Shown: positions 31,500 through 54,702, counted from the first letter of the stretch. The stretch is DNA of 64,000 nucleotides from Perca fluviatilis (GCF_010015445.1 NC_053115.1:14081524-14145523); one strand, 5' to 3'. Notes: a model not told the origin generated them from the letters alone. Translations and numbers: made by a program.

Positions 31500-31593
31500 C
31501 ATGTTTTTTACAAAGTGTTTCTCAGAGTCCCCTTCAGTCCTGAGCACACTCTGAGAGAGAGCGGGAACAAGGAGGGCAAGCCTCTCTGATCAG
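31500..31593 (+). other. fmod: Candidate non-coding exon 1 of fmod
   Basis: A purine-rich segment ends in ...CTGATCAG followed by GTAGGTG, a good donor (exon end 31593), about 540 bp upstream of the first coding exon acceptor at 32130-32131. Mammalian FMOD has a non-coding first exon, so this fits. The transcription start is not defined and I see no convincing TATA box. Confidence 0.4.
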
Positions 31594-32142
31594 GTAGGTG
31601 TGTGTGTATGTGTATTTGTACGTACATTCATGTCTCTGTGGTATTGCTCTATGACACCTTATAGGGGATGATTAAACTTATTTCTTTTGCATTTCTGAGG
31701 GTAATTATTGGATATTTTACCACAATTTTGGGGCAGCAGAGCAAACCTTTAACAAAGCTGCCATTCATGGCAATGTTTTTGTTTTGTTTTTTCTAATGTT
31801 TCCTCTCTGGATTCCCTGTGGGTTCAGACCCCTAAGAATGTACCTCTCTGCAGGCAGTAACGTTTCTAAAACAAAGTCAATAAGCTGCACTGTACCATTG
31901 ACTGTTTAATTTGGCAGCATTTTCTAGAAAGGTTTTTTCAAACACTGTGCCTTAATATTATATAAGAGGGAGGAACATACCCTTAGTGGATACAGAGAAT
32001 CAGTACAAGAACACATTTTTTACCATCAGTTTACTCTGAGCTGTGTCTGTTTCAAAATGTAAAAAAAAAATCTATAAATTATATTTTGAACATTATTGAC
32101 TTGTCCCTCTGTTTGTCTCTTTTGATTACAGTGAAGATTTGT

Positions 32143-35100
32143 ATGACTGTGACCATGCGTGCGGTGACTGTCTTCCTCTTGTCTGCCCTTCTTCCACTCT
32201 CTTGCTCCCATGGACAAGACCCCTTCGCCTGGCTGTACGGCCCCCAGAGCCAAAGATTTGGCTCCCTGCAGGCAGACACCACAGGAGGGTGTCCAGATGA
32301 GTGTGATTGCCCTCCCTCCTTCCCAGTCGCCATGTACTGTGATGGGCGGGGCCTGACAGCCATGCCAACCATCCCCTCCCGTGTGAAATACTTGTACCTC
32401 CAAAACAATGCCATCACAGCTGTGTCCGACTCAGCTCTAGTAAATGCAACCAATCTGGTGTGGCTGATGATGCACCACAACCAGCTGACATCTGACGCCA
32501 TTGGCAAGAAGGTAAATCTACATCTGGTCTCAGTCGGATCCAGCCACACGTGAGCTCAGAGCATGAAGTTGTGATAATGGTCTAAATGGTTGTCGGATGG
32601 CTGGTATGTGGCTAACATAGTGTAATTAGGAAAAAGTCACGATTTTAATGCAGCATATATCATTTAAGAAAAGGTAGAGTTATATGCATTTGGACATTCT
32701 TAGTTTAAAGTCAAACTCAAATTAATACAATTAAAATGGCATGTTTTATCTACATACATATCTGCAAAACATGTCCTGTGTTCTCCTTTAAGAAAACCCA
32801 GACAAACGGGAGACATTTATATGTTTTGGTTTTCATGATGGCTTTGTATTATTCCATTAGTTCTCTTCCTACTGCATGTGGATGGAGAACGCATTTTTAT
32901 AGATGCAAAATTACAGTTAAATTACAGTGCGACTCAACAGCTATCAGTGAAGAAGCAAAATTATGATGATAAATAAGTTTTTATTTACAGTACACTACTG
33001 AGTGTCCATAATATAGGGAGTAGTGAATAAGTAAATTCTGACACAGCATGAAACTTTCATGTAAGTAAGATAAGAAGCTTTATGAGAACAATTTTTGAAA
33101 ATAATCAAATTGCGATTTTTTTCCCCAAATATTGCGATTGCGATTTAATATGCAATTATTTCTAAGCTCTTTGTCTTCTGTATTATTCAATACATGTTGA
33201 ATAATACATGTGCATGACAGCGTCAATGTTGCACTTGCTCAGAGAGGCTATCGTTGCGTTAGTTGCTGGTGTTCTTGCCGTGGGATTAACTGTACTAATA
33301 AAACCGTTGAAACACTGCAGCCACGCTGCTGTGAATACTCCCCGAACGTCATTTATCAGAGTCTGGTTGTTACCCCTCTCAGTGGCAGCTCCTCCACTCC
33401 ATATCTTTATAACGGAGCTAACTGGAGCTAACCGCTAATCAGAGCTAATCGTTGCCAACCGAGCCTTCAGTTCTGCATGCCTGTATCCATTAACTGCATG
33501 TATGGACTCGAGCCCGAATAAAACCCTTCATTTTATTAAAATGGCTGTAAAAATTTTAAACTACAACTCAGAGTTGTTTGAATGACAGGAATCAGCTCAA
33601 GGTACGGCGTAGCGGTGCCAAGTTGATGCTTTCTCTGCGGAGTGCAGGTGCAGACGGATTTGCTCTCGCGAGTCATGTGACCAAATCGCAGCCTTTGCGA
33701 TTAGGAAATCGCGTTTTAACATATCATGATATTATTGCAAATGCAATTAATCATTCAGCCCTAACAAGCGACCAAACAAAGAGAAAAGTGCAATGCTCGA
33801 TAGAAAATTAGCTGCTCAACTGCAGCCTGTTAAAATCCACCGGGTCGCCGGCGACCCGCATTATTAGTCATTACTAATCCCGCCCTATGAAGCAGCTTGA
33901 TTGGCTGGGGTTAGGCATTGACCTCGAGTGGTTAAGGTTAGGATAGCCAATTGTTCAGGGGATACGACCTGAACAAATCGGGTTATGTTACCTTGCATAA
34001 GCATGGACGCCTGGCCAACAGTAGTGTGTGAATGCTATTGAAGGGCAGGCCTTGCCTCGAATTTGCGTGGGTTCCATAGTAACGCTGGCGACCCGATACT
34101 GACAACACATATGGAATTATGTACTTAACAAAAAATTGTGAAATAACTGAAAACATGTCTTATATTTTAGATTCTTCAAAGTAGCCACCCTTTGCTTTTA
34201 TGATAGTACTGCAAACCCTTGGTGTTCTCTCAATGAGCTTCATGAGGTAGTCACCTGAAATGGTGGTAATGAGGGAGGGACAAGTGCTGTTCTTTCACTT
34301 TCCCCACCCAGATTTTATCCTGTCGGTCTGGGGATTGAACCTATGACCTCCCGGTCTCAAGCTCGTGTTCTACCCTTGGAGCGTCAACATGCTGCATCAT
34401 CTCCCTGAGCAGCTACCTTAGAAAAAGCTATATGGTATATAACGGTATATAGCATGATAGGAACATGCAATGGAACCAGTCCAAATGAATGGGCAACAGA
34501 GCTGAGTCCCGCCCTCCCAGATCCAGCAGTCACATGCATGTGTTTTATGAGAAAAAATATGTTCAACAGTGTTTGAATGAATGTAAAAATGTTTTGCAAG
34601 TCATTTTAAGTCTTTAGTATGTTTTTTTCTAATAGCATAGAAGTGAGTAAAAACATTTAGCAAAATTTGGTCACTTGAAGAGGTTTTGGAGAGGTTTGGG
34701 CACACATGTGATACCTAATACTGAAAACTCCCTAGCTCCCATAAGGTTAGGAGTTCTTGAACGTTATACAAGTCTTGTTGACAAGGTGTAGAAGGTGTAT
34801 TATGTTCTGCATAGTGTGGCACAAAGTATGTCTTAGTTATTATTTTTCAAAAATTTCATTTTTTTTAGACAGGGACCAAAATACTATTTTGAACCATGTT
34901 TGAACTGCTGTAGTGTATGTTGTTTTTTAATTACATGCTAATCAAGCACATTTTCTAAAATTAGAATTTAGGTTTCAAATGAAGTCGCATACATGCATTT
35001 TGGCCTTGCAGTTCTTCTGTTATAAACTTTACACTTTGGTAAAGGGAAATAGGCGAAAATCAAGCAAAAAGATGTGGATTTGAACAGCATGCAAAATACA

Positions 35101-37002
35101 AATGTGACTTTGGTTGGTTTCAATGTTAATTTGATCCTTATACTTCAACACCACTGCTAACAATACACTGTTTGCCCATGACTACAGTGCTACAGTGCAA
35201 GTTTGTTAAATTTGTCTCTAGTTCTCAATGAACAACAATGAAGATGAAATAATACTGACTTCATTAATGCACAAGGGATATAACATAATGTGATTTCAGT
35301 TGGACTTTTTCATGCTGTTGAGGTAACTATTGTGTGGAGGTTAGTGAGTTGTTCATTCTCCATTTTATTTTGTAGGCATTTATGCAGTTGCAGGGACTAG
35401 AGCGTTTATATCTACAACACAACAATTTGACTGGCTTTCCTTCAAACCTCCCTCGCACCCTGCGAGACCTGAGAATCAACCACAACAAGATTGAAAAGGT
35501 AAAGTATTGCATAGTTTGATATTCATGCAGAGCCCCTCTCGTTAACTCTTTTGGCTGTACATCACAGATATTAGACTTTAAAATTATTCCTACTGTTGCC
35601 TAGGTAACAGCTGCAGACCTAGAGGGAATGGATAATCTCACTATCCTGTATCTCCATGACAACGCTGTCACAGACATGGGAACATCCCTGAAGGCACTGA
35701 AATCCCTCACACTGCTGGACATCAGCAGCAACAAGTTGACTAAGGTAACTGTGTGTATCAGAATGTTTGAAAATGTCCCGTTAAGTGAATAGATCATCTG
35801 CAGGCCTCCAGTAATATTTTCATTAACTGGTCCCAGGTCCCAGAGGCACTCCCCGAAAATCTGCACCAACTTTACCTGGAGTCCAACTCCATTGATTCTC
35901 TACCAGAGGGCTTCTTAGGCCGTTTCACTCAGCTGCAGTATGTCAGGATGGCTCACAATCAGCTAACAGACAAGGGTATCCCTGCCAACACCTTTAATGT
36001 GACTGGGCTGGTGGAGCTAGACCTGAGCTACAATAAACTGGAGAGAATCCCCCCTGTGAGCACCACACTGCAGCATCTCTATATGCAAGCCAACCAGATC
36101 AAAGGTAAAGTGCATACACATTTTATTTATCATTTTTTATAAAAGGTATTAAAGGGCCTGAACAGATTTATCAATCAGCTTCTATGAGCAGTCAGGTTCT
36201 ACATAAACACAGTTTTGGGATGTGCTCTTCTCACCTGTTTGTGCACGAGGCTTGGTTAAAAAAGGAACAAACTTGCTGATGTCTCTGGATCAAATCTGAT
36301 CAAACTACACACACAGTCCTAATGAAGCACATTATCTTTAAAAAAAACATTCACTAAGGATGTTTTTCCACATGTTAAATTACATTTTTGCTTATTTTGT
36401 ATTTAATATTTTGGCAAAATAATTTGGACCTCTTGCAGCAGCAGTTTAAAGCTTTAGTGCGTAACTTTTTGATATTAATGAACATCTGTTACATTCAAGC
36501 CATTGCCAAATGAGTTGCTACAAAGCTAATTAAGACTATCAGCTCCCCACAACTCTCTCTCTGTATTTCTCAGTATGGCTATGTTCAGAAGAGCCCGGTG
36601 ACTTTCCTGCGCAGAAACTCGAGTGAAGATAATTACATGTTGTCATTACTTAGAATTCTTCATGGGGGTGGCAGAAACTATGCACTATAGCTTTAATTTC
36701 CTAACTATAAAATAAATAATATAAAGTAAATCAATAAATATAAAGTAAATATAATATTATATATATGGTAGGTACTGAGATGTTGGATGTTTGGAGTAGT
36801 TTGGGAAAACACAAATACATTCTTCACCACCTCGCCATCTTTTCCTGTAGAGTTCACTCTGGGTAGTTTCTGCAGCGTCGTGGATGTGACCAACTTCTCT
36901 AAGCTCCAGACGCTGCGACTGGATGGGAATGAGATCAGTCGCCAGGACATCCCAACAGAGTCGACCCTCTGCTTGCGCCTGGCTTCCAGCATTGAGGTCT
37001 AA
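32143..37002 (+). CDS. fmod: Fibromodulin (class II SLRP)
   Basis: Secreted keratan-sulfate-type SLRP that binds collagen I/II fibrils and regulates their assembly. Coding exons: 32143-32511 (exon opens at 32132), 35376-35498, 35604-35744, 35837-36104 and 36851-37002. The joins are in frame (phases 0,0,0,1) and give 350 aa. A signal peptide (MTVTMRAVTVFLLSALLPL) leads to a short mature N-terminus and the cap CPDECDCPPSFPVAMYC. About a dozen LRRs follow, with several N-glycosylation sequons (NATN, NLTG, NLTI, NVTG, NFSK). The last exon reads SFCSVVDVTNFSKLQTLRLD and ends CLRLASSIEV, nearly the fibromodulin C-terminus known from mammals (CLRLASLIEI), which separates it from lumican and PRELP. 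Mammalian FMOD is about 376 aa; the shortfall is mainly the missing N-terminal tyrosine-rich stretch. The first in-frame ATG after the acceptor is used; a second lies at 32155. Three LRR-region introns are additional to the usual three-exon class II gene. Confidence 0.93.
33060..33770. mobile_element. hAT-like remnant in fmod intron 1 of the coding region
   Basis: Both ends carry AT-rich, GCGATT-repeating sequence in inverted order (AATTGCGATTTTTTT and AATTGCGATTTAATATGC at left; GCGATTAGGAAATCGCG and GCAATTAATCATTCAGCCCT at right). This terminal pattern is common in degenerate fish hAT elements. No open frame of note. Confidence 0.5.
33830..34110. repeat. MITE-like repeat with an 18-bp perfect palindrome
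   Basis: Contains CGGGTCGCCGGCGACCCG at 33841-33858, identical to its reverse complement, and a partial match CTGGCGACCCG near 34087. The GGTTAGGCATTGACC and GGTTAAGGTTAGGATAG words between them recur in many fish MITEs. Lies in an fmod intron. Confidence 0.45.
34115..34270. mobile_element. Tc1-like transposon end fragment
   Basis: Carries TTCTTCAAAGTAGCCACCC and GAGCTTCATGAGGTAGTCAC, characteristic of the region inside the inverted repeat of teleost Tc1-like elements. Only this end is present. Lies in an fmod intron. Confidence 0.55.
36446..36696. mobile_element. MITE in fmod intron, family C copy 1 (internally deleted)
   Basis: TTAAAGCTTTAGTGCGTAAC at the left, ACTATGCACTATAGCTTTAA at the right, TTAA at both ends. 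Homologous to 47672-48061 but lacks about 140 bp in the middle. Lies in the intron before the last fmod exon. Confidence 0.8.
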
Positions 37003-37894
37003 CTGTGCGTATGACACAATATGTGGCACTCTGCTCACAAACACAGAGCAGTTTACAACATGCATCGAAAGTGTGAAATAATTTGTGTGATGTGCCAAAG
37101 CCAAAGCACAGCAGGGGCGACAATATCATTTAATCTCGAAAGCAGGTGGCAGCAGTTCTTACTGATATATCCACAGTTCACATCACAGCGAAAACAACAG
37201 TTGTCATATGTGGTTGTTTGCATGACAGCCGTTTTACAGCAATTGGAAAAGCTTTACCAGATATGTCATATTGCACAAGCTACTTTTAGATGTGAACTTC
37301 TCTAACAATTGGACGAATGACCAAGTCTGGTTTTATTTGATTAAATACAGGTAATAAGATACAGGAGCCCCATATGATGTTTTTTTGTATTGAAAATGAT
37401 CTTACCATTACCCTCCTTATATGCTGTGAGGATCAATGATCTGTGTAATCAGTGTTTTTTATCTGTTTTTATCTATCTTCCTACAAAGCATGCCTTCCAT
37501 TGTTTTGTCTGATAAGTTGATGATAAAAATATTATGTATTATGGATGATGTGAATTGTTTAATTTCGAACCATTAGCTGTTGTAGAAGCATGACAATATC
37601 TTCATCACTTCTCTGACGTCCATGTCCCAATATTTAGGTGCATTCATTTTTCTTTGTGATAAAAATGCTTTGACTGTTAGTGTCTGTAGAAGATGTTCTT
37701 GTTTCTTGAAATCAACTTCCCTCAGAGACATAGCTAGATATCTATGTTCCATGTGAAAAATATATCTACACTGTACTGTAGTGAATCACGCAAAGGGCTT
37801 TGTGTGTATGAATTATGATTCTCGAATTACTGTATGCATTACATGGATTTGTCATCTTTCTGACAAAGGATTTATGTTTACCAGCCTATTGCAG

Positions 37895-37900
37895 AATAAA
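37895..37900 (+). terminator. fmod: fmod polyadenylation signal
   Basis: AATAAA in the context GCAGAATAAATAAAAG, about 0.9 kb 3' of the fmod stop codon. No other canonical signal is obvious between the stop and this site, so it is the likely cleavage signal. Confidence 0.6.
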
Positions 37901-39229
37901 TAAAAGTTGGGATTTTTAAAAAGACCACTCTTTCCACTTTTTGTTTAATTTAATTTGTGTCTTTGTATGTATGTTTGTGGTTTGATTCAGTGATTCTAAA
38001 AAGAAGAAACACAGGAGCACTGTATTATAGTTTGCTCAGGACAGAGTCAGCTTTTGTTCATACTAAACTGATGCAGCTATCAATTAAGGTAATCTAGACG
38101 CTCTCTGGCTATTAAATACACATACTTTTTTCAAAGGTTAATGTGAACGATATGAGATTTTTTATGAGACACACCTTTATAATACATTAAATCACGTACA
38201 GATCTTCATCTGAACCCTGTAGATGTTGTCAGTGACTTCCTGCAGCAGCAAAGTCATTCAGGACACTAGGCTTTTTGGACTCTAAAGATGATTTAGAGGA
38301 TGAACCCTCTTCAGCCAAATGGTCTTTCTGTAGTTTCAGAGGTGCAAGAAGAGGCCAGTAGGTCTGAAAAGAGGAAACCGGAAAGAGCCAAAACACTGTA
38401 ACTGATGGTAGGTTTGTCTACTAAATAAAACCAATAGATAACACCTTCCATTCTTGTTCACCAAAATCATGTCATGTTATCTGTCTCTTGATTGTCAGGT
38501 TAGTGCATGACAATAAGTGACTTACCCAGCTGGAGAGGGAGAGCTGTCATGTTGCATCAGGGCTGAACCCTCTGTCAGCTGGCCAGTGGCTGGATAGTCA
38601 GAGGACACAGGACGTCTATATTTATAATGTTTTTCTCCATCACTAAGTTTTGTAATCTGTGGCCACACCAGCAGATACCGTCATTACAGATAAGGTATAT
38701 TATGGGTTTAGGGTAGTTAGATTGTGGCCGCACGTCACTGACCAAAATTGGCTCATAAACCAAAAGAGCATAAACCAGAGCACATAACACACAGGAACCT
38801 TGAGCAGAGATCTGTGTATGTCCTACAAGGTCAGCGAGAACTGATGATACTATCCACTATACTCAAATGCCTTACAAGCCAGTTTTCTTAAAAAGAAAAC
38901 TGCATGCTTTTTGGAAGATTTTGGCTTTCAGGGTGTGATTCAGCCCTGCTAATTTACATAATCACGGCATGAAAATGTGTGTGTGTTGAATACTTTAATG
39001 AGCTTAATTAAACTAATTATGCCCAGAATTGTTTTGGGTGTCATTAAGGGGATATGTGTATGTACCATCAAACCAATGCTGACAAAAGTTTGAAAAAAAT
39101 ATATATATCCATTAACCATATTTTTTGTAAAGCACTGCACAGGCCAAAAACTCCAGCCTAAGCCCAGCCCTGGCCCATGGTGTTCAAGTCCTAGTCCAAC
39201 AAAGTCTGCAGTGTTTTAGCACGAGCACG

Positions 39230-39279
<50 letters not shown>

Positions 39280-39788
39280 ACACGAGCACGAACACGAGCC
39301 CAACCCTAACCCCAGACCAACACCAAGTAAGGGGTGAATTTAGTATAGCCCAAACATAACCACAAATGGTCTCGATGAAAGGAGAATAGTTAAATAACCC
39401 AGAATCCAACCTGAGTCCGGTCTATTAAAACAAAACAAAAAAGCCCAAACCCGGCACGAATTGACTCGGCGTGTAGATTGTAGACCTTTAATTTGTTGAC
39501 CTCCTCTTGACCCAAAGAACTGGTAAGAGGTAATATTCTGTTAAGTAATGGGTAGAGCATGACTTTTTCATTTACCTCTCTGTGTCACCAGTCATGTCAC
39601 CTAACATACTTGTGGTCACATCATCAGGTTGTGATTATGGTTGACACAGATCTACGTGTGTTAACAGCAAAGTCATTATGTGCAGATGTCACAGACCAAA
39701 ATGAGATCTGTCCATCATTAGTCACAGCAGTGGCTTTAGGGAGTAGTTGTTATGATGTGGTTACTGGTATAGAATCACTCACCTGAGT

Positions 39789-39880
<92 letters not shown>

Positions 39881-40044
39881 GGCAATCACAGCAAAACTCC
39901 ACAGCTCCTTTACTTGTATGCATTCAATCATGATTCCAGTTTAAAAAAAGATTAATTGCACAGCCAGCAGGGTTGTTGGGGGAGAGTCTGGGCAGGCGAT
40001 TGGTTGGAAAACATCACTCCCTTGTCTGTCTGAGGGGAAGGGAC
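37901..40044. other. fmod-slc6a14 intergenic sequence
   Basis: Holds a tandem ACGAGC hexamer array (39218-39300) and an AC tract (39791-39878). A splice-like pair on the minus strand (38656-38526 and 38363-38229) was examined and not accepted. No other gene seen. Confidence 0.5.
39218..39300. repeat. Tandem hexamer array (ACGAGC)n
   Basis: About 13 units of ACGAGC with a few ACGAAC variants, CpG-rich in an otherwise AT-rich region. The minus strand reads as alternating Val-Leu codons without a stop. Confidence 0.9.
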
Positions 40045-40051
40045 TTTAAAA
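40045..40051 (+). promoter_or_regulatory. slc6a14: Possible TATA-like box of slc6a14
   Basis: TTTAAAA lies 55-61 bp upstream of the predicted initiator ATG at 40106, a distance compatible with a TATA-like element plus a short 5'UTR. Inferred from position only. Confidence 0.3.
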
Positions 40052-40105
40052 CAGACCCACCTGAGTAATTTGAGTTTCTTATACAGACCATTAACAAGCA
40101 AGGAC

Positions 40106-50715
<10,610 letters not shown>

Positions 50716-51228
50716 TGTGTGTTTTTGTGTGATTACGTTTTCTTCTCTTCGGTGCAGCAGTGTAATCTGTGAAACTTTATACTGAAAGTTAAAGTTACAT
50801 TAAGTGATTTGTGACAAACCGTCCACCATTTCCTGCTAGGGCAGGCAGCTTGCAGCAATCTTCTGTGAGGTCATATGTTTACGGTAAACGGAGCAGAGCC
50901 ATTTAGGACTCGACCACACAGACCAATGACCAAAAACGAGTGAAACGTGTCTGAATGCTACTTAGAATAATAGCAATTTTTTTCATGTTAAGGAAATACT
51001 TTGATTCAATGTGTATATCAAACTATTGTTTAATTGGGCTTGAGAATCAGGTAACGGGTCTTAATTTGTCAATGATCCATGGTTTTGTATTTATCTCAAT
51101 GTATTTCATCCAAAATGCTTATGTCCTCTCAGTAGTGACTGTACCAGTGATCATTTTTGTCTTTCTATGTCAAGTATAGTTTTGTGTCAGTTATCTACAT
51201 CTTTTGTTCCTCACCTCTGATATTCTAC

Positions 51229-51234
51229 AATAAA
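51229..51234 (+). terminator. slc6a14: slc6a14 polyadenylation signal
   Basis: AATAAA about 0.5 kb 3' of the slc6a14 stop codon, followed by a T-rich, CTGT-containing stretch. First canonical signal on the plus strand after the stop. Confidence 0.6.
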
Positions 51235-52834
51235 TAACTTATTTCTCCATGTCTGTCCAGCTGCTTTAAATGCCATATTTATATAGATCAGATATTGCTA
51301 AATGTGTTAAAGCTAATCTCACATGGGCTTCAGTGGAAGGGTAGTATTACAACCACCAGTCTATGATTACAACTCAATCATTATGTAATTCTGCCCTGAA
51401 CTCTTTATTCTAATCTCATTATCATGTGTGTGTTACATGTTGCATTGATCTTTTTTTACAAAAATAGCAAAAGCCATTTTCTATAAATGTTAAAACACTA
51501 TATGTGCGCAGTTCATTGACACCAAATACTTGATTGTGCTCCTTGTAGCTTCTGAGATCCAGAGCCATTTATATATCATATTATTGTATATTTTGTCTTT
51601 GGGCACTGGGACTACTGTTTTTTTCCTTAAATATAATGGAATATACAGTATATTAAATAGGGTATGATAAGAAAAACTCACCTTATGGCCAAAAGGTTTG
51701 AGCGATTTTGAATTATTATTTTTTTCAGATTTGTGCTTAGGCAAGCCCAGAGAACACTTCCACCAAAGGAAATTAAAAATTTCAGTTGTGGGCACAAACA
51801 TGTTAATCAAATAAGGTGATGATTCTGTTTATGTCAGTTTAAGGAGGAACATAAAGCACATGTTGCATACAGATCCTGGCTTTTACTGAAATGTGCTTTG
51901 AATGTGCTTACACATCACTTTTCAACCAGTCAGTGAAGTCAGGTTTAGTCAAAGCTTAACATTCATATACATTATAATTATGTGCTTATGAAAAAGCAGA
52001 CTGACTGACACATTAGTTTCCTTTGTAGCTACCTCCTCAAAGTTTTGCTGCTATTAGTGAATTTAAGGGGTCACTTATTATTAACCACTGCTGTTTTGGT
52101 AGGTTTGTGTTAAAGGGGAACTATTTCCATTGTTTTTATTCATACATCTTATTACTATGGTTTAAGACAGTCCAAAAATATACGTAAACATGAACAACTC
52201 TCTCCCAAATCCCAAAAGTGCAAAAAGAGTGCTCAAATTTGCAAAGTCTTCAACTTTAAAGTCAGTAACTGCTCCCTAGACAGATTAGACTAGATTGTAC
52301 TGAGAACACCCAGGGAAATGTTCTGAATATAAGGGTATACTTGTTTCAGAACTGAGAACACTACAATATAATTAAGATCGTTTGGGTATGAAAAGAGGAA
52401 ACAAACATGGGTCCACAAAATCAGTCTCAATTGTCTATAGCGCTGCTCCAGACTTTATACTTGATGAAATTTCAGACTCACTTCTCTGGTTTCTGGCTGA
52501 GAGAGTAGAGAGAGTAGCTCATGCTTGCAAATATTGATTGAACTTTCCTCGGCCATGGACAATAACATGTTTGAGTTTTGTAAATGGCAGAAGTTCCCCT
52601 TTAAATGTTTTGTCTTTCTTGTTATATAGGTTTCAGGGCATCTACCTCATCATTTTATCTATATATTTATGGCTATTTAAGACCACTCTTGCAGGGCAGG
52701 CCCCCCCTCATATGAATTAAGTATCTATGTTTTATTGATGTCTCTATGTTTTTAGCTTTTGTTTTTAAGTTGTTGTGTGGTGATTGTTGGCGCTTGTATT
52801 GCAAGACAAATTTCCGTGTACGGACAATAAAGTG

Positions 52835-52907
<73 letters not shown>

Positions 52908-53952
52908 ATTACCATACCTAACGGCTAATTTTATACCATTCAGGCACCAATGTATTTGACTTGAAGATTAAAATGTATCTTTAACACTCTCTAAATTAGC
53001 TTTGCCTTGTAATACATATTGGCAATTTAATACTTCCAATTGAAATCTGATTTATTACTGTATTAACCCTCAAATACATTATGAGAATCATCTGTATGTC
53101 TTTTGTATCATACATGAAGAAAGAACACAACATCTAATACTTAAATACTGAAACAAAAACAGATAAATCTAGTACCATTACAAAATTATAATTTAGCTGA
53201 ATAATCACCAAAAGAAATCAAAGAGCAGAATGTCTTTACTTCTGCAGAATTCCTTAAATTTTAATCACATTATTGGCATTATAGAAAATAAAATAAAGCA
53301 TATGAATCATGACATTTCACAAACAAATGTTTTACCTTTGCAACCATCATTGCTGATTTATTTCTTATTGCATGCTGCTTGCATTAATTGTGAACCTGGT
53401 TTTGTCTCTTTATTTTGTAATATTTTCTATAGGAATGAAGCTGCTAGTGCTGTCACTGTTTTGATAACTGCCACTGTGATGCCTAATTATGTGAGAGTGA
53501 GGAACATTCCTTATACTTTTACAGTAACTCGTCAAAAGTTTCAATTAAACTTAAAAAACAATGCCAACTCAGAATTATTCAAAGTAAAGAAAATGGCTTT
53601 TAAATGCATATGTTGAAATGCCTTGGGGTGCAGAGCTCAGTACATATCAGTGTAAGTTGAGTTGGACAGTATAGCCAGAATCCATAAATGTGAAAACTGA
53701 TAAGCTTGATAGGAGCCAGGAATACATTATACATACATTATTTATAAGTATTACGTTGAAGTATTAGAGTCAGAACTACTTCATTGACCCAGGTCTTTTG
53801 AATTTCAAAACATGTTTTTTTCTTTTGCTTTCTTTTATCTTCCTTCAATTTGAATTATCTTATTTTAATTGATGGAGCCACAGGTTAAAGATATTGAAAA
53901 GATAAGATATTGACAGTAATCATGTTGACAAACAAATAATGGAAAGTAGTTT
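51235..53952. other. Spacer between slc6a14 and the chitinase cluster
   Basis: AT-rich with no recognised exon. A LINE-like tail (TTTCCGTGTACGGACAATAA) at about 52811 is followed by a TATC tetranucleotide array at 52835-52907. The 128-codon frame at 53230-53616 shows no family motif or splice context. Confidence 0.45.
52835..52907. repeat. (TATC)n microsatellite
   Basis: About 18 TATC units directly after a retroelement tail ending GGACAATAAAGTGC, so probably grown from that tail. Confidence 0.95.
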
Positions 53953-54076
<124 letters not shown>

Positions 54077-54117
54077 ATTGATGACCCAATGTTGTACTAT
54101 CAACCATAAAGACCTGG

Positions 54118-54690
54118 AGGACATTATACAACATCTGAAAACCTCCTCCTGTTGCCTTGATATTCTACCAAAGGGCTTTTCAAAGATGCTGCTGCGCGAG
54201 TCCTCACTAAGACCAAGAAAGTGAATCACATCACCCCAGTTCTGAAGTCTTTGCACTGGCTTCCAGTCCCTCAAAGAATTGATTTCAAAATACTTTTGCT
54301 GGTTTATAAATCGCTAAATGGTTTAGGGCCAAAATACATTTCTGATCTGCTGCTACACTATGAATCACCCAGGCCTCTTTCTGTCCCCAGAGTCAGAACT
54401 TAACAGGGGGAAGCAGCGTTCAGTTTTTATTCTCCACATATCTGGAACAAACTCCCAGAAAACTGCAGGTCCGCTGCAACTCTGAGTTCTTTTAAATCAA
54501 GGCTGAAGACCTTTCTTTTTGATGCTGCCTTTCTTTAAATAATTGTTAATTTCTTATACTGCACTGTAACTTTTATTCTCGTATTTTATCTGTTTTAAAT
54601 TTTTTTGTTTTTAACTGCTCTTTAATGTTTTATATAAAGCACTTTGAATTGCCCCATTGCTGAAATGTGCTATACAAATAAAGCTGCCTT
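54118..54690 (+). mobile_element. L2-like LINE 3' fragment (reverse transcriptase C-terminus and tail), 5' of the GT tract
   Basis: Frame 54221-54403 encodes HITPVLKSLHWLPVPQRIDF and ILLLVYKSLNGLGP, the typical C-terminal region of fish L2/CR1-type LINE proteins. It ends in the tail GTGCTATACAAATAAAGCTG at about 54668. The first 55 bp (from 54118) match 59079 onward in the second unit, then the two diverge at GGGCTTTTCAAA: here the central RT region is missing. Confidence 0.7.
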
Positions 54691-54698
54691 CCCTTGCT

Positions 54699-54702
54699 GT
54701 GT

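Noticed and set aside
38229..38656. Exon-like pair on the minus strand (38656-38526 with donor GTAAGT; 38363-38229 after TTTCCTCTTTTCAG) with a 44-codon open end in the second piece.
   Set aside because: The frames do not join: the open frame of the second piece meets a stop just before the donor, and the open frame of the first piece ends nine codons into the second. No family motif. Could be a non-coding transcript; needs RNA-seq.
53230..53616. 128-codon plus-strand frame.
   Set aside because: AT-rich, no known motif, no repeat or splice evidence; this length is plausible by chance in such composition.
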